The notes: generated by a model not told the origin, from the letters alone. A stretch of DNA of 64,000 nucleotides from Phascolomyces articulosus (GCA_025677815.1 JAIXMP010000011.1:1302001-1366000), one strand, 5' to 3'. Shown: positions 12,901-25,217, counted from the first letter of the stretch. Made by a program: numbers and translations.

Positions 12901-13561
12901 ATTGTATAGTAAGAATCATTCCCCATCTAACTCACTTTTTTTTATATACCATGTAATTTCTTTTTCTTTTAAAACAATAGGATGAACGATAAAGAAGTAG
13001 AATCAAGTGAATGATGGAAAAAGAAGTGGATGAAACTTGCCAAGTATTTTTCGTTTTCGGTGACCTTGTGCAAAATATAAAAAAATCACCGCAAAAGGGT
13101 CCGGACAGAGAAAAGAACCTATTTCGGCTAATCAATAAGAAAAAAAAAAGAGGTGAGAGAGAATAGAGTGTACTTCTTCTTGTTCTTCTTTTTCCCTTCA
13201 TCTATCCAAACCGATCGCCATCAACCCCGAGCTTCATTTTCGGTCTACTTTTTTTATTATCGCTTTATAGTATCCACATTAGTATTTATTCTTTCTTGAT
13301 TCAACCAATTCTTCATTCTCACCAGATCTTAATTGTCTTATTCTTTTATTTTTTATTTTCTTGAGCATCACAACGAGTCTTTATCCTCCCCTCTCACTCT
13401 CACACTCTCTCGCTTCCTTTCTTCATCGCATAACCGCTATTTTATAACATACACAAAAATCTCTTTATCCACTTTCTCTTTTAATCCTTTAGTTATTTTT
13501 CTTTCTCTTTTTCCTTCCCTGTAAAAAAAAAAAAGAAAATAGTTTTTGTCTCGTTTGATAT
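9904..13561. other. intergenic between MDH and the GATA factor
   Basis: The 3' region of MDH, then AT-rich DNA with only short random frames on both strands. From about 13200 to 13561 the DNA becomes strongly pyrimidine-rich (repeated TCTCTC, TTTCTTTT), which I read as the leader/5' untranslated region of the GATA-factor gene. No RNA gene was recognised. Confidence 0.55.
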
Positions 13562-16270
13562 ATGGCTTCATTAGCAAGACCTAGAGCTCACAGTGAAATG
13601 ATACCGGGAAGCAATGGGTAAAGTACTATTTTTTTTATTCTATGTCTGTAGAATAGTTATTGAATTTCAGAAGGAAAAAAAAAGGGATCCTCCATTCAAT
13701 AATCACAAATGACATTGCAACAATAGCAACCCTTAATAACCACAACACACATAAACCCCACCTTTTCTCTATCTATCTGTATTATCCCATTTTATCTCTA
13801 TAGTAGCAATACAGCTACCATGGCTAACAATATAAGTTGGCTACCCGAGGCTTTTCATCGTTATACACTCCCCATCAATCTAAATCAAGATTCGATAAGT
13901 CCCGATGGTGGATGGACCCATCGGATCCAATCTCGTTTCCTTGGCATGTCATCGCTCAAGGTCGGATCGTTCTGTTTTCCACATACGGCCTCCTTTTACG
14001 AGATCACTGAGTCGGAAATTTCAGAGATCGCGTCTTCATCGTCATCGAAACGATCATCACCTCCTCACCATGAGTCCTCCGACAACAATGACCCAGATTG
14101 TTGTGTGGATGCCCTCCTCTCCTTATCGACAGCGGAAATCTTTTTAGGTCGCTCTTCCCCTATGGCTTTACCACCAAAAAAGAGAAAACGTCGACGCGTG
14201 ATCCGTTGTGATGTGATATTTTGTTTAGATATGACCACTCCATCCTCATCCAATACCTTTTCTAATCATCATCCACCCTTGGATCGAGAATACTTTTTAT
14301 TTCCTCGAGATGCGGTAGTTGAAGCAGTCAATCAAGCTTCCCCATTTGAGGTAAATGACCATATCCTTCTCTATCATAGATATATCTACCTTTCTTTTTT
14401 TTCACAAGTAATGAGTGACAGAAGATGAAAAAAAAACCCGTGGAGAGAGTAGGAGAGGGAAAATAAGGTCAAAGGAGGTTTTCTAGGTGTTGAAAAGTGG
14501 AGGGATGAAATCAAGAAAAGGGATTGAGGGATTTTACATGATATTGTTTTTTTTTTCTCTATCCAAACAACTTATGCAACCTTCACTTCCATCCTACTTT
14601 GTATAGGTTCTTGTATCTTATCATCTTCCCAAATCATCCGAATCGTCCACACTTCATTCCATGTGTTTATGTTCATGTGCATGTAATAATTATCCATCCA
14701 AATTGGAAGAGTTTGCTGCCTTATGTTCTTCGTCTGGTCACTTTACTTCCTCCTCTTCTGCTTCTTCGTCGTCATCACCGTCATTACCATCATCTCGTTG
14801 TTCTACTCAACGTCGATTAACGGATCCAGGATTATTATTATGGAAACCAGATTGTCATGTATTAAATATGCAATTGTATGGTGTATCCAGAGATTTATAT
14901 ATTGCCATGAAGCAAAGTGTCTCTGGATTTGAGACCGTATGTCAGCGTACAATGGAATTGGTAACTATATCCAACAAGAAAAAAGAGAAAAGAAAGGATA
15001 AAAATCACACTTTTTTTGTTTGTATTTAAGTATGTATTTGCTGACTGCAAATAAATAATAAATATAGATGCGACTACATACAGAACGTTTAACATGCGAG
15101 AAAAAAGAAGAACCTGCTACTACCATTCCAATGGCGCTGACTAAAACAGAAATCCAATCGGAAGAAGAGGATTTGTATGACAAAAGACCACTCCCATGGA
15201 GCAGTGATGATGGTAAATTTGTTATACACTTTATAAACTTTTTTATATTTTGGATCATTCGATATATTTATAGTAACATCAACAAACCATGTTATTTAGA
15301 TTATGAAGATGAAGACGATGATGATGATCAAGAAACTGATTTCTGCATGACATCGCCTCACAGTAAATCATCTTCATCTGCACGAGGTTCTCCTCCCGCA
15401 TTCGCATCCTCCCTTTCATCTTCTACTACTATCACTGCTAATACTACCACCACCACAACCACCGCCACGATGGCTACTGCCGCCACTACCAATAACACCA
15501 ACACAACTATTACTACAACCACAACACCACCCACTCCAGTGACCACCACGACGAATTCAACAAAACGAAATACCAACTCAAACTCCTCATCCTCCTTAAA
15601 AAAATGTTTGTATTGTGGATCCAAATCAACACCCATGTGGCGACGAGGACCTCAGGGTGCAGGTACACTCTGTAATGCATGTGGCGTGAAATGGAAACAT
15701 GGTAAAATTTTATGTGGGAATGATACGGGACCAGCCCCCACCTCGACCACTACAAGTACCACCTCTACATCAAGACGACGAAGTTCATCCAATAAGAGTA
15801 ATAGTAGTAATAATGAACGGAAACGAAAAACAACTACTAAAAAGCGAAGTAAAGCAAAAGAGAGGAGTAAACGACCTCCACCACCCACTTCACAACCACA
15901 ACCACCACCTATTAGCTCATTATCAGAAGATGATGATTTAATGACAGGTGTTGTTCATCATAATTATACCACTGTAACACCTTCAACCTCTTCCTCTTCC
16001 TCTATTCCAAGGAATATTTCCAATAGTGGTGGCCCATTCCATCATCATAATACATCTGGAACTGCCTCCTCATGGGAAACACAACATGCAAGTAGTTTAT
16101 CTTCTTATTCACATTCTTTGGATGATACTACATTTAGTCCATTGGAATCTTTTTCTTCATCACCGAATTCTTCTACGTCTATGCATGACTCAATGATGTT
16201 GGACAAGTTTTCGGCGGGTGTGGATGCAGTAGAAGCAGCAACCGTTTTAACGCTATTAAAACGAAGCTAA
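13562..16270 (+). CDS. GATA-type zinc-finger transcription factor, 690 aa
   Basis: Sequence-specific DNA-binding regulator of GATA sites, nuclear. Five exons: 13562-13617, 13804-14350, 14607-14960, 15068-15212 and 15300-16270. The N-terminal 300 residues contain no PAS or other domain that I recognise. They include a basic nuclear-localisation-like run [12 protein letters not shown] near residue 142 and a cysteine cluster CLCSCAC at the start of exon 3. An acidic stretch ([12 protein letters not shown]) begins exon 5, followed by a Thr/Ser-rich linker. The single zinc finger is at about residues 470-495: CLYC, 18 residues with STPMWRRGP, then [14 protein letters not shown]. This is the 18-residue-loop class IVb fungal finger, with a basic Arg/Lys tail after it. 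The C-terminal 200 residues are Ser/Pro-rich and probably disordered. The last intron (15213-15299, 87 nt) has no in-frame stop, so a retained form would remain open. Target pathway (nitrogen, light or iron) cannot be told. Confidence 0.9.
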
Positions 16271-17099
16271 TTACTCTGGTTTCTTCTTTCATCTCTTCCT
16301 CTCTCATCTATCTTTCTTTCTTTCTTTTTTTTTTGGTTTCGTTTTTCGTTTTTCGTTTTTCTTTTGACCTTTTGTTTTTTATTTTTCCTACCTTTTGTTT
16401 TCGTACATAAACAACCCACACTCACATTTATTATTATTATTATTATTACTATTATTATTATCATTATTATATATATATATTGCCATACAAACAAATATAC
16501 ACACAAACTTCACTTCTTCACACGGGTACACCCTTTCCAAAAAAAAAAAAGGACATTTCATTCTGTTCTTCGTGTTCTATATATATTTTTATATATATAA
16601 TATTCTTTTTTCTCTTTCTCTCACACACACTCCCCTCGTCTTTATTTACGTTGTTTTTTAACCTATTTTCCATTTATTCTCTTTATTATATATAGTTACA
16701 TTCTTCCCTTCTTTCTCTATTTTGTTTGATATTGCTTTTTCATAAAACAAAAACAAAAAACAAAAAAAAAGCAAACAAAAATTCGTTTTACTAATAATAC
16801 CTATTTTAAAAGTGAGAAAATTCGAATTGTTTATATCCTTTGGCATGATTCTTTATTAACTTGATATAGAATGGAACCAATGAGGATCCGCTTGTTATTA
16901 TTTGTTTTGTTTGTTGTTGTCACAATTTTATTTATCGTGTGAACTATTTAATTAATTTAGGTAATGCATGCCAAACAGTTTTTTTTATTATACAGGATGT
17001 CTAAAATGTATAAATTTTTATTTATTTAGTCATTAATATAATCAAAAGAGAATACACATAGGTAAAAGACATACATGAATACACTTTATAACTTTATAC
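16271..17099. other. 3' region of the GATA gene; TTA microsatellite
   Basis: Very T-rich trailer with repeated TTCGTTTTTCG units near 16340 and a (TTA)n tract at about 16429-16470. No gene-like frame. The downstream end abuts the broken F-box/LRR gene on the other strand. Confidence 0.55.
16429..16470. repeat. (TTA/TTATTA)n microsatellite
   Basis: A run of TTA/ATT triplets with one or two interruptions, followed by an AT dinucleotide tract. It lies in the 3' trailer of the GATA-factor gene. No coding role. Confidence 0.8.
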
Positions 17100-18176
17100 A
17101 TTCATTTTACTACCTAGAGTCCTATGATGCATACGTAGTTCTACCAATACTCAAGTGCAATTGTAGGTGGAAGAGCTTTACGTATCTTTTGATTCAGAAA
17201 GTACATTGTCTCCTTGTGAACCCGCAGCCTATTTTACTACGCTTGATTGCCTTCAATGCTGTGACATTCACCTCCACCAATCGAACATATTCAAGAGACT
17301 TTACCTTGGATGCTAGTGTACGAATAAACTTGTTGGCACGAACACCACTCATGGGCCCATAAAGATAAAGTTTGGTCAAATGAGGAATACTTGGCAACCT
17401 TTCCCAACCTTCATTAAATCAATGTTTGATTTGCACATGGATCAAATCGATCAGTTTTTCAAATGCCTTTTCGACAATCAATAGATCTCTCGGTTTCAAG
17501 GCACATTTTGTAATTTTCAACGTTTCCAATTGTTTGAGTTTTCCATCGATCGAAAGAACTTGTAGATAAGACCGTCTGGTTCAGAAACTAATCAAAAGCT
17601 CGAGTATTTGGGGGAGTGAGCACATTTGAAGACCAATGCTAAGAGTGCATCTGAATCAGGTGAACATGATATATTCATAGAGAGGCGTTCGAGTTTGGGC
17701 ATCGTATTCAATGTGTTTATGGTAACTTTGTTGTTTTCATGGATCCCATCAAAAAGCTGTTGTTGGGAAATGACAATATCGAGTTCTTCAAGTGTGGCAT
17801 AATGTTTTTTCCAACAGTGGTTTGACCAATGCAATGGATTTGACAAAGTGTAATAACAAATGACGTAATTTTCCTCCTCTTTCAGCTCTCGCCATATTTT
17901 ATTAACTAGGATACATTCGTTAAGAGCCTTTTTAGGTTCTTCATCTATAGTTTTGTAAGTAACATGGTATGGGAATCGACTAATGGGATCGTTCGATGAA
18001 TGGATTACATTGAACAATAACAATGATGACACGGTTCTTCCACCACGGGCTGATTTGCTACTGTTACTGGTAGGAGAAATGGTAGTGGTGGTAGTTGCTA
18101 ATAAACGTTTTGACCTTCGAAGATTGACTGCTGAATCTGTTTTTCTTTTTGTTGAGCGTTGTTGCTTCGGTGACAT
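17100..18176 (-). pseudogene. broken F-box/LRR protein gene
   Basis: Starting at an ATG near 18176 (MSPKQQRSTKRK), one frame runs to 17592 with a basic N-terminus, an F-box-like tail (LNECILVNKIWRELK) and LRR-like strands (ATLEELDIVISQQQL, MPKLERLSMNIS), then stops at PKYSSF. The coding signal continues in another frame from about 17640 down: GLQMCSLPQILELLISF, LQVLSIDGKLKQLETL, ITKCALKPRDLL, and LPSIPHLTKLYLYGP with a following repeat. That second frame is cut by an in-frame TGA after FDLIHVQIKH-like sequence near 17418. One frameshift and one or two stops make it a probable pseudogene of the F-box/LRR family, whose intact relative is at 46468-48893. I found no pair of splice sites that rescues both defects. 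Confidence 0.6.
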
Positions 18177-18200
18177 AGTTTTTATAAAAAGAAATGTCAT

Positions 18201-19117
18201 ATATATATATATTTAAGCACACGGTTTACTTATCTATCTATCGTATCTATACTTTTATATAACTCGTCCACTTAGCTCTTCGGGAATCTCTCGAAGAAGG
18301 GAATCTCCGTAAAAATGAGTTCGACTGCCAAAATACAAAAGGTTAAAATGGATAGGTATAGAATACATTCGATATCAAACTATCTATTGGATTGTTTTAT
18401 GGTCAAAATAAAGAGGACAAGGAATATTTAATAAAGTGATGTATTAATAACTCTTCTGACAACAAATCATTTTTGACAAGTATGTTATATGGGGATATAA
18501 TGCGCTGTGTAACTTTTAATTTTCTTTAATTTATGTAATTACGAATGAATCGCATCATTTCAATAAATATAAATGGGGTCCATCTATGGACAATAATAAG
18601 AGAGAATTGACGTAACCATTACTTTTTCTATTTTTGGTGATTATCGTTAAACAATATGATTTTTGCTCAAATACATCAAGGTATTGTCTGTATACGGGGT
18701 CATTGGTTTTTATTTACGTATTGCAAAAACCTCATCCTAAATAACAAAATGAAACGTCAATTATTAAAGGTGCAGCATTGTCTTATTGTAAAAAAAAGGT
18801 GGATACGTGTCAATTGTTAACTTTTATCATCTACAGTGTAAATAATTAACTCAAATGGTTCTTGTTTTTATTGATAAACCCACTACATGCCCATCATCAG
18901 GACATGTATGAAAGTAAATAAAAATAATAGCACGGAAAAATCATTATGGATGCAATTAATAGTAATAAAAATGATAATGGTTTCATTTATTTTGGTAAAA
19001 GGGTAAAATATATAATAAAATATTATAAAATAATTAAGAGTGAATAAGTGGGAAAAAAAAGAAGTAAAAGACAAAGTAAATAGTAGTAGTTAAAAAAAAA
19101 GAGATAAGTAAGTTAAA
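18201..19117. other. intergenic, nothing recognised
   Basis: AT-rich spacer between the broken F-box/LRR gene and the 3' end of the acyl-CoA ligase gene, both on the minus strand. Only short chance frames. Confidence 0.55.
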
Positions 19118-21977
19118 TTATTTTGCTTGGCCAGCATTCCTATAATAATAAAATAAAGAAGTGAGTCAGTCTCTTCTTTCTTTACCTCTTCATCTTTCAG
19201 ATCTTAACAGAAAACATATAAAAAAAAACTTACAATTTATCCAACTGTTCCTTGAATGCCTTATTGATATCATTACGCTTCAACTTTTGAGCTGCTGTCA
19301 TTAAACCACCTTCCACAGTCCATTCTTGATCGCACAAATAAATATCAAACAACATTTCAGCAGGTTTCAATCCAGCTTCCTTGGCAGTGGACAAAAGACC
19401 GGACAATATGGATTTCTTAATCAATGGATCATTACAAATATCAGACCATTCTTCTGAAGGTGATGCTTGATCACCGGCCAATTTACGTACGGTAGGTTCG
19501 GCAGGGACCACCAATGCCACAGGTTTAGCACAAAGTGAATCAGCATACACACAGATATTGTTGACATAGACACAACTCTTGTAAATGGATTCCAATTTTT
19601 CCAAAGCAATGTATTCACCATTGCTTAATTTGACCAAGTTCTTTTTACGATCAATGATGGTCAAGGTACCATTGGCATTCCATTCAGCAATGTCTCCAGT
19701 TTGTAACCAACCATCTTCAGTCAATGCTTCCTTAGTTAAATCATCACGTTTCCAATAACCAGAAGTGATGGAGGGACCACGGACCTAGATAGGATATGTG
19801 TGTTTATGGATGGGTTTTTTTTAGTTTCGTTTTTTTTTTTTAATGTGAAATTGGGTAACACAAACTCCCTGAATTTTGAAATGACAACTTACCCAGACTT
19901 CACCTTGAGGTTTAGGTGTGTTGGTGGAAAAGTAATTGGCATCAGGTACATCAACAAGTTTGATTTCACAACAAGGAACAGGAGCACCCACAATACCATA
20001 GGAAAATTGTTCAGGAGCTGCAATACCACACATACTATATAAAAAAAATAAACCCATCCCATACTATGCCATCAATAACCTTATGCTTTTCCAATTTGTT
20101 CAATCTCCATCCAACCCAAAACCATATATTGCTCCTACCCGCAACCTAATGATAAAAATAAAATAAAATGTTGGTTAGTCATTGCTGCCTTTTCCTCCCT
20201 CTCTTTTTTTTCCCACGATATATATATATATACAAGGTAACACCGCATGTATAATAATAACAACTTACTTTCTGTCATGCCATAACCACCAAGAATAGGA
20301 CATAAAGCCACTGATAAGAAACGTTGAGTTTCTAATGAAACAGGAGCACCGCCTGAAAGAGCGAAACGAAGTCGACCACCAACTTGTTCTTTAATCTTTC
20401 CAAAGACGGTCTTATCCAAGAATCCAGTAGGTAATTTACGTTCCATCAACCATGCCTTGGTGGCAAATGCCTTGTGGAAAATCTTTTGTGCTTGAGGAGA
20501 AGCTTCACCCAACTTGCCCAACACACCTTTACGGATAGATTCCCATACTTGTGGAACGCCAGTCATGACAGCTACAAAGAATAGAATAGGTTAGAGAGAT
20601 GAAATATAGCTCATGGATGAAGAGGTATATATATATGCTAAAAACTTACTAGGTCTAAATTCCTTGATATCACCCTTACAGTTACGGACACTATATAAAA
20701 AAAATAGGGGTGAGTAACAAATTATATACATATATATGATGATAGTTTATTCATCCTCTTCGTTTCTCCATCCTCTCTCATCTTTATTCCTCATCAGTAT
20801 TATTTACCTTGCATCAGTCAATGTTCGAACCGAAGCATAACCAAGAGTAACACCCCAGAAAACACAAAGGTTTTCCACCACAAATTCCAGAATATGGGCC
20901 AAAGGTAAATAGGCCATCATACTATCCTTTGAAGTGAGCAAATGACCTAAAAGCTTATTACAGGCTCCGACTTTGATATAAAATTAAACGCAGTAATTTG
21001 TGTCAAAAAAAAGTCATCCATCTTAATTCAATTCTCCATCCCAACATATAAACAAGACTTACTGGCTGCAACGATATTGGCATGAGTAAGCATGACACCC
21101 TTTGGATTACCCGTCGAACCACTGGTATACATAATACAAGAAAGATCATCAGGTTGAGGTCGACGAGGTTCACAAGGATGTTCTTTACCAATACGAGCCA
21201 ATTCATCAAAAGAAACGACATTTTCAACCGAACCCTTCTTGACGCTTTGAATGGCTGCTTCGGTGGTTTCACCATTATAAACCACAAATTTCACACTAGG
21301 ACATTTGTCAATGACTTTAGCGACAGTGGGCAATAATTCACCCGATGTAAAGATACCTTCCACTTCAGTTTCGTTCATGGAATGTAATAACCCTTCCTCT
21401 CCCAATGTATCATAAGCTGTGACAATAGTAGATCCTTGAGTGAAAATAGCATGGGCTGTGACCAACCAATGAGCACTAACGGTGATGATAATTGTTTTTG
21501 TTTATGTTAGTTCTTCATTCTTGCAGTAAAACAATCATCCTCAATCTGAGTTTTTTTTTTTCTCAAATAGAAATTAGAAATTTACTTTGTAGGTGCAAAG
21601 ATCTCGACTTTAGCCTTTGGTGATAAACCGAGATGAACAAAGCCAGCTCCTAATTCATGAGCTAATCGAAAAGCAGAGTTATAACTCAAATAATGATAGC
21701 CAGACAATTGGAAAAACTTCCAAGTCTTTTTGGTGCGTTGTTCTTCGCCATTGACAATTTTGACAATTTCTTTTTCCTCTTCAATGATTTGTTCGACTTT
21801 ACGGAAACCAAAAGCGTGTTTGTCTCCAAATTTTTCTTTGCTATGTTCAAGCACGTCATAAAGTGTACGAACGTTTGGGTCTGGATATTTGATAAGTTGA
21901 TCAGGTGAAATAGCAGCGCGTCGAATAGCACCACCGTTAGGTTGTTCAGGGCCTACTTCGACTGTAAATGATTTCAT
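19118..21977 (-). CDS. long-chain fatty-acid-CoA ligase (ACSL type)
   Basis: Activates long-chain fatty acids to acyl-CoA via an acyl-AMP. Nine exons on the minus strand: 21586-21977, 21063-21475, 20808-20970, 20650-20690, 20269-20571, 20139-20145 (7 nt), 19893-20034, 19234-19784 and 19118-19139, giving 677 aa. The AMP-binding P-loop [11 protein letters not shown] is at residues 247-257. The 7-nt exon is needed to read GYGMTESCGM, the conserved adenylate-binding block. [11 protein letters not shown] followed by [20 protein letters not shown] is the FACS signature with the catalytic Lys region. No N-terminal membrane anchor is visible. The normally spliced C-terminus is LNAGQAK. If the last intron is retained, translation stops at once after KEQLDKL, giving a PTS1-like end. 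The length fits Faa/ACSL enzymes. Chain-length preference and organelle are not decidable from sequence. Confidence 0.95.
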
Positions 21978-23486
21978 AGTTTTTGTTGTTTTAAGGAATG
22001 TGTTTGTTGATATGGATGGATGGTATTAATAAATAATGATTAGAATAGAGAAAAAGAATGAATAGAATAGAGTTATAAGGTGATAGAACAATGAAAAAAA
22101 GAGAGAAAGAAAAAAGGATAATTCTATCAGTTTTAAAGTTATATAATGAATAAAAAATAACACCACAAAGTCTTTAGCGTAAAGGTGACACTGAACTATA
22201 TAAACTAATGGAAGGATATCTCGCGCTTTTTACAGCTGCATGTGAACTTCTCAGCTTTTAATGAACTAGATTTCTCAAAAGGAATTTAAAGAATTTCAAT
22301 CCAATTCTCATTCATAGTTTTAATCATAGTCTTTTCAACCTCGGATTACGTTGCTGTTACCATTCTTCTTCTTCGATCATCTTTTCACATGAAGTATCCT
22401 TATTATATATCAATAAGGATTATAGAATGAATCGATGTGAATTTTTCTTTTTTCTTCTCACAAACATTTATTTATTGTTTCTAACACTTCTTTCATTTCC
22501 TTTGAAACTCACGACTGACTGACTGTACCTTTTTTTCTTTTTTTCCCCACTTTTGACCCTCCGCCTATTTTCATTATTATATTAAGGAACAGTTTTTTCT
22601 TTTTTGTCTCCTCTTTTTTTTTAATTTCTGTGTCTAAAAAAACATAATTTGTTGGGTAGCAAATACATATACGCGTACTAAGTAAAAAAAAAAAAAAAGA
22701 AAAAATATGGTATGCTTTTTATAAATCATCATCAATATTGGATTGATAATGAAGATTTGTTCCTCAACAATTTTTTTTGATAATGGTTCGATTTGAATAG
22801 TTATTTTAAAAGTCAAAATACCCACACATGGTACAAGACCATATGCTAAAAAAAGAGAGAGAGACGACGACGACGATGATGATGATCCATGTAACATTTC
22901 TTTTATATAATAACGTGCAAACTCATCATTGTTGTGCAAAACTAACCTACAAAAAAAGTTTAAACGCATATTTTTTTTTATTGAGTTTATGATTTTGTCC
23001 TACGTTGAAAAAAAAATATCCATCACGTTTGTCCTACTTGAAAGGTTTAGAATAATGAAACATGCATTAAGTGAGGTACGTATATTTTATTCAGAAGTTA
23101 TCATTTTGTTACTATAAATTAAGAATGTTGGATTAGATATAAATAAACATAAATGTAACAAACGATTATGATTGATAAAGACTAATGTTCACATTTGAAA
23201 AAGACACACTATTCTGTTATTACAAAGAATAATTCATCGTCATCATTTTACTATTACCATTTCTATTACTTTGTCATTTCTAATAATATCTTCTTTTTTT
23301 TATGTATGTATAATATAATAATAAAAAGAGAGAGAATTCTAGTTAAAATAAGATGCTTTAAAATAATAATAATAATCAAAAAAAATGTAAAAATGTATAA
23401 TAAATGAAAAGAGAAGAGGAATATGAATTGTGTAATAATAAATTATAAATATGTAATAGGATATATCATTATTATTTTTTATATAA
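21978..23486. other. intergenic / promoter of the acyl-CoA ligase
   Basis: About 300 bases upstream of the ligase start are A/G-rich on the plus strand (pyrimidine-rich leader on the coding strand). Beyond that the DNA is AT-rich with no gene-like frame. The 3' end of the TPR-MBL gene lies at 23487. Confidence 0.5.
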
Positions 23487-25217
23487 TCATGCTATAGTTC
23501 GTTTACTTCTTGACCAAGAACGACTTAATTTAGATGCTATAGAAGTCGCCGAACCATTAGAATGATGTGTATGAGAAGTACCATTCGACATCATCAACTG
23601 CCCTGTACCAAAACCCACTAAATCATCACCAAGACACCCTTTATCCCGTTCAATCCCAACCGTCGACCATTCTGAACCATAATGATGACCAGGATAGACT
23701 ACCACACGATCGTCCAATGGTCCGAGCGTATGCCTTAGTGTGTGTTCCATAACCTTTTTATCACCGCCATGCAAGTCCGTTCGCCCACAAAAGCCACATA
23801 ATAATGTATCACCAGCTAATAGTCGACAATCGTTAATTAGCAAACTTTGTGAACCTGGTGTATGGCCCGGTGTCGGTAAAAATCGGATCTTGGTTTTGCC
23901 AATCTCTAATGTTTCTGTCACATCGGAACAGGTGGATGCTAATCGGTTCGCGGGTATGGTAGGGTTGGCTTGTCGAATGTATGGTATATCTTGAGGGTTC
24001 ACATAACATTTGATATATGGTAATCGTTTTAATACATTGGCGAGGCCGGCTATTTTGATCGGTAGGGTATCGTAAGGTGGTGGAGGAGAACCTCCAACAT
24101 GATCAAAATGATAATGCGTGACAGCCGCTGCAACTATATGATACCCATAATCTTCAACAATTTGAAAAATGCCATCAATATCCCAACACTATATATATAT
24201 TGGATTTATTATTGTTAATTAATTTAGCATATGAAATTATAATAATCATTTCCTAATTCTTAATAATTTCACAACTCCTTTTTTTTTTTCTCTAACTCTT
24301 TCCTCCTTCCCCCTTTATTTTCTTTCTCTTTCTCTTACTGTGTCTTTCATCTCCTATTCTTTTAATATAATAGAATTATCCATATAACAACAAACAACAA
24401 CAAAATAATGATACTTGCCGCATCTACCACCACACAATGTTTTGTCTCCTCATCAGCAACAATATAAATAATATTCCGCATAACTTGAGCAAATTCATAG
24501 ATACGATTCTGGATGGGTTTATGGAAGTTTCGTTTAATCGCAATATCTCGTCCTGGCATAATTTGTATAATATTTAAACCCATAGCTCGATTATCTTTTT
24601 CTAATAATGCTTTGGCTATCCGTGCACTAATTTCACCATTTTCAGGATCCTAAGATAAACTCAAAAGTCCACAGCCACAATCCCCCCCAAAATAACATCT
24701 ATCAATATTAACAATGCTTTTTTTTATTATTGTTATTATAATCATCATCACCCATGTCGATCCATTCTGTCTATTTATCTTTTACCTTTTCTAATGCTCG
24801 TTTATAATATGTAATGGCTTCATCAAATTCTCGTAAATTCATTAATGCTTCAGCATATCGAAAATAACCCTATATCAGGTACATGTATACAAATCGAGTT
24901 TAGTTTCATTCTCTTTTTTTTTCTTGCACAAACTAAATATATAAATATACCTTGGCCCATGTTGGCCATAACTCCATGATTCGATCCGCATCATCCTTTG
25001 CTTTGGAATATTGTTTTAATTGCCAATAACTGGCACTTCGATTCGAATGAAGTAATGCCATGAATTCATTAGACGATTCGGATGCTGACGTTTGAATGAT
25101 TTTAGTATACTCGACAACCGCATCGGAATAAAGATGACGTTCGAAAAGATCATTGGCGCGACAGACTAGTTTGTAGCATTTATCATTGGGTGCTGGTGGT
25201 TGAAAGTCGACAAGCAT
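23487..25217 (-). CDS. TPR + metallo-beta-lactamase (glyoxalase II-like) fusion
   Basis: Four exons on the minus strand: 24951-25217, 24786-24869, 24419-24649 and 23487-24188, giving 427 aa. Residues 1 to about 120 form TPR-like helical repeats (CKLVCRANDLFERHLYSDAV-like hairpin; NEFMALLHSNRSASYWQLKQ; GYFRYAEALMNLREFDEAIT). Residues from about 140 form a metallo-beta-lactamase fold as in hydroxyacylglutathione hydrolases: MGLNIIQIMPGRD, HCVVVDACWDIDG, the metal motif HYHFDH at 219-224, PTPGHTPGSQSLL, LLAGDTLLCGFCGRTD, and YPGHHYGS. All expected ligands (HxHxDH, GH, GD, GHH) are present, so it should bind two metals. The likely reaction is thioester hydrolysis (S-D-lactoylglutathione) or a related thiol-persulphide reaction. 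The C-terminal 60 residues are Ser/Arg-rich. The third intron appears to use a GC donor (GATGCG|GCAAGT). The TPR part suggests a partner-binding role. The substrate is inferred. Confidence 0.87.

Noticed and set aside
15358..15888. Antisense frames of 92 and 78 codons inside the GATA gene
   Set aside because: Val/Leu/Gly runs are the complement of Thr/Ser-coding ACC/ACT repeats in the real exon.
20135..20268. Direct extension of the acyl-CoA ligase exon into [13 protein letters not shown]
   Set aside because: This is intron read-through after the GTAAGT donor. The 7-nt exon model restores the conserved block and the frame.
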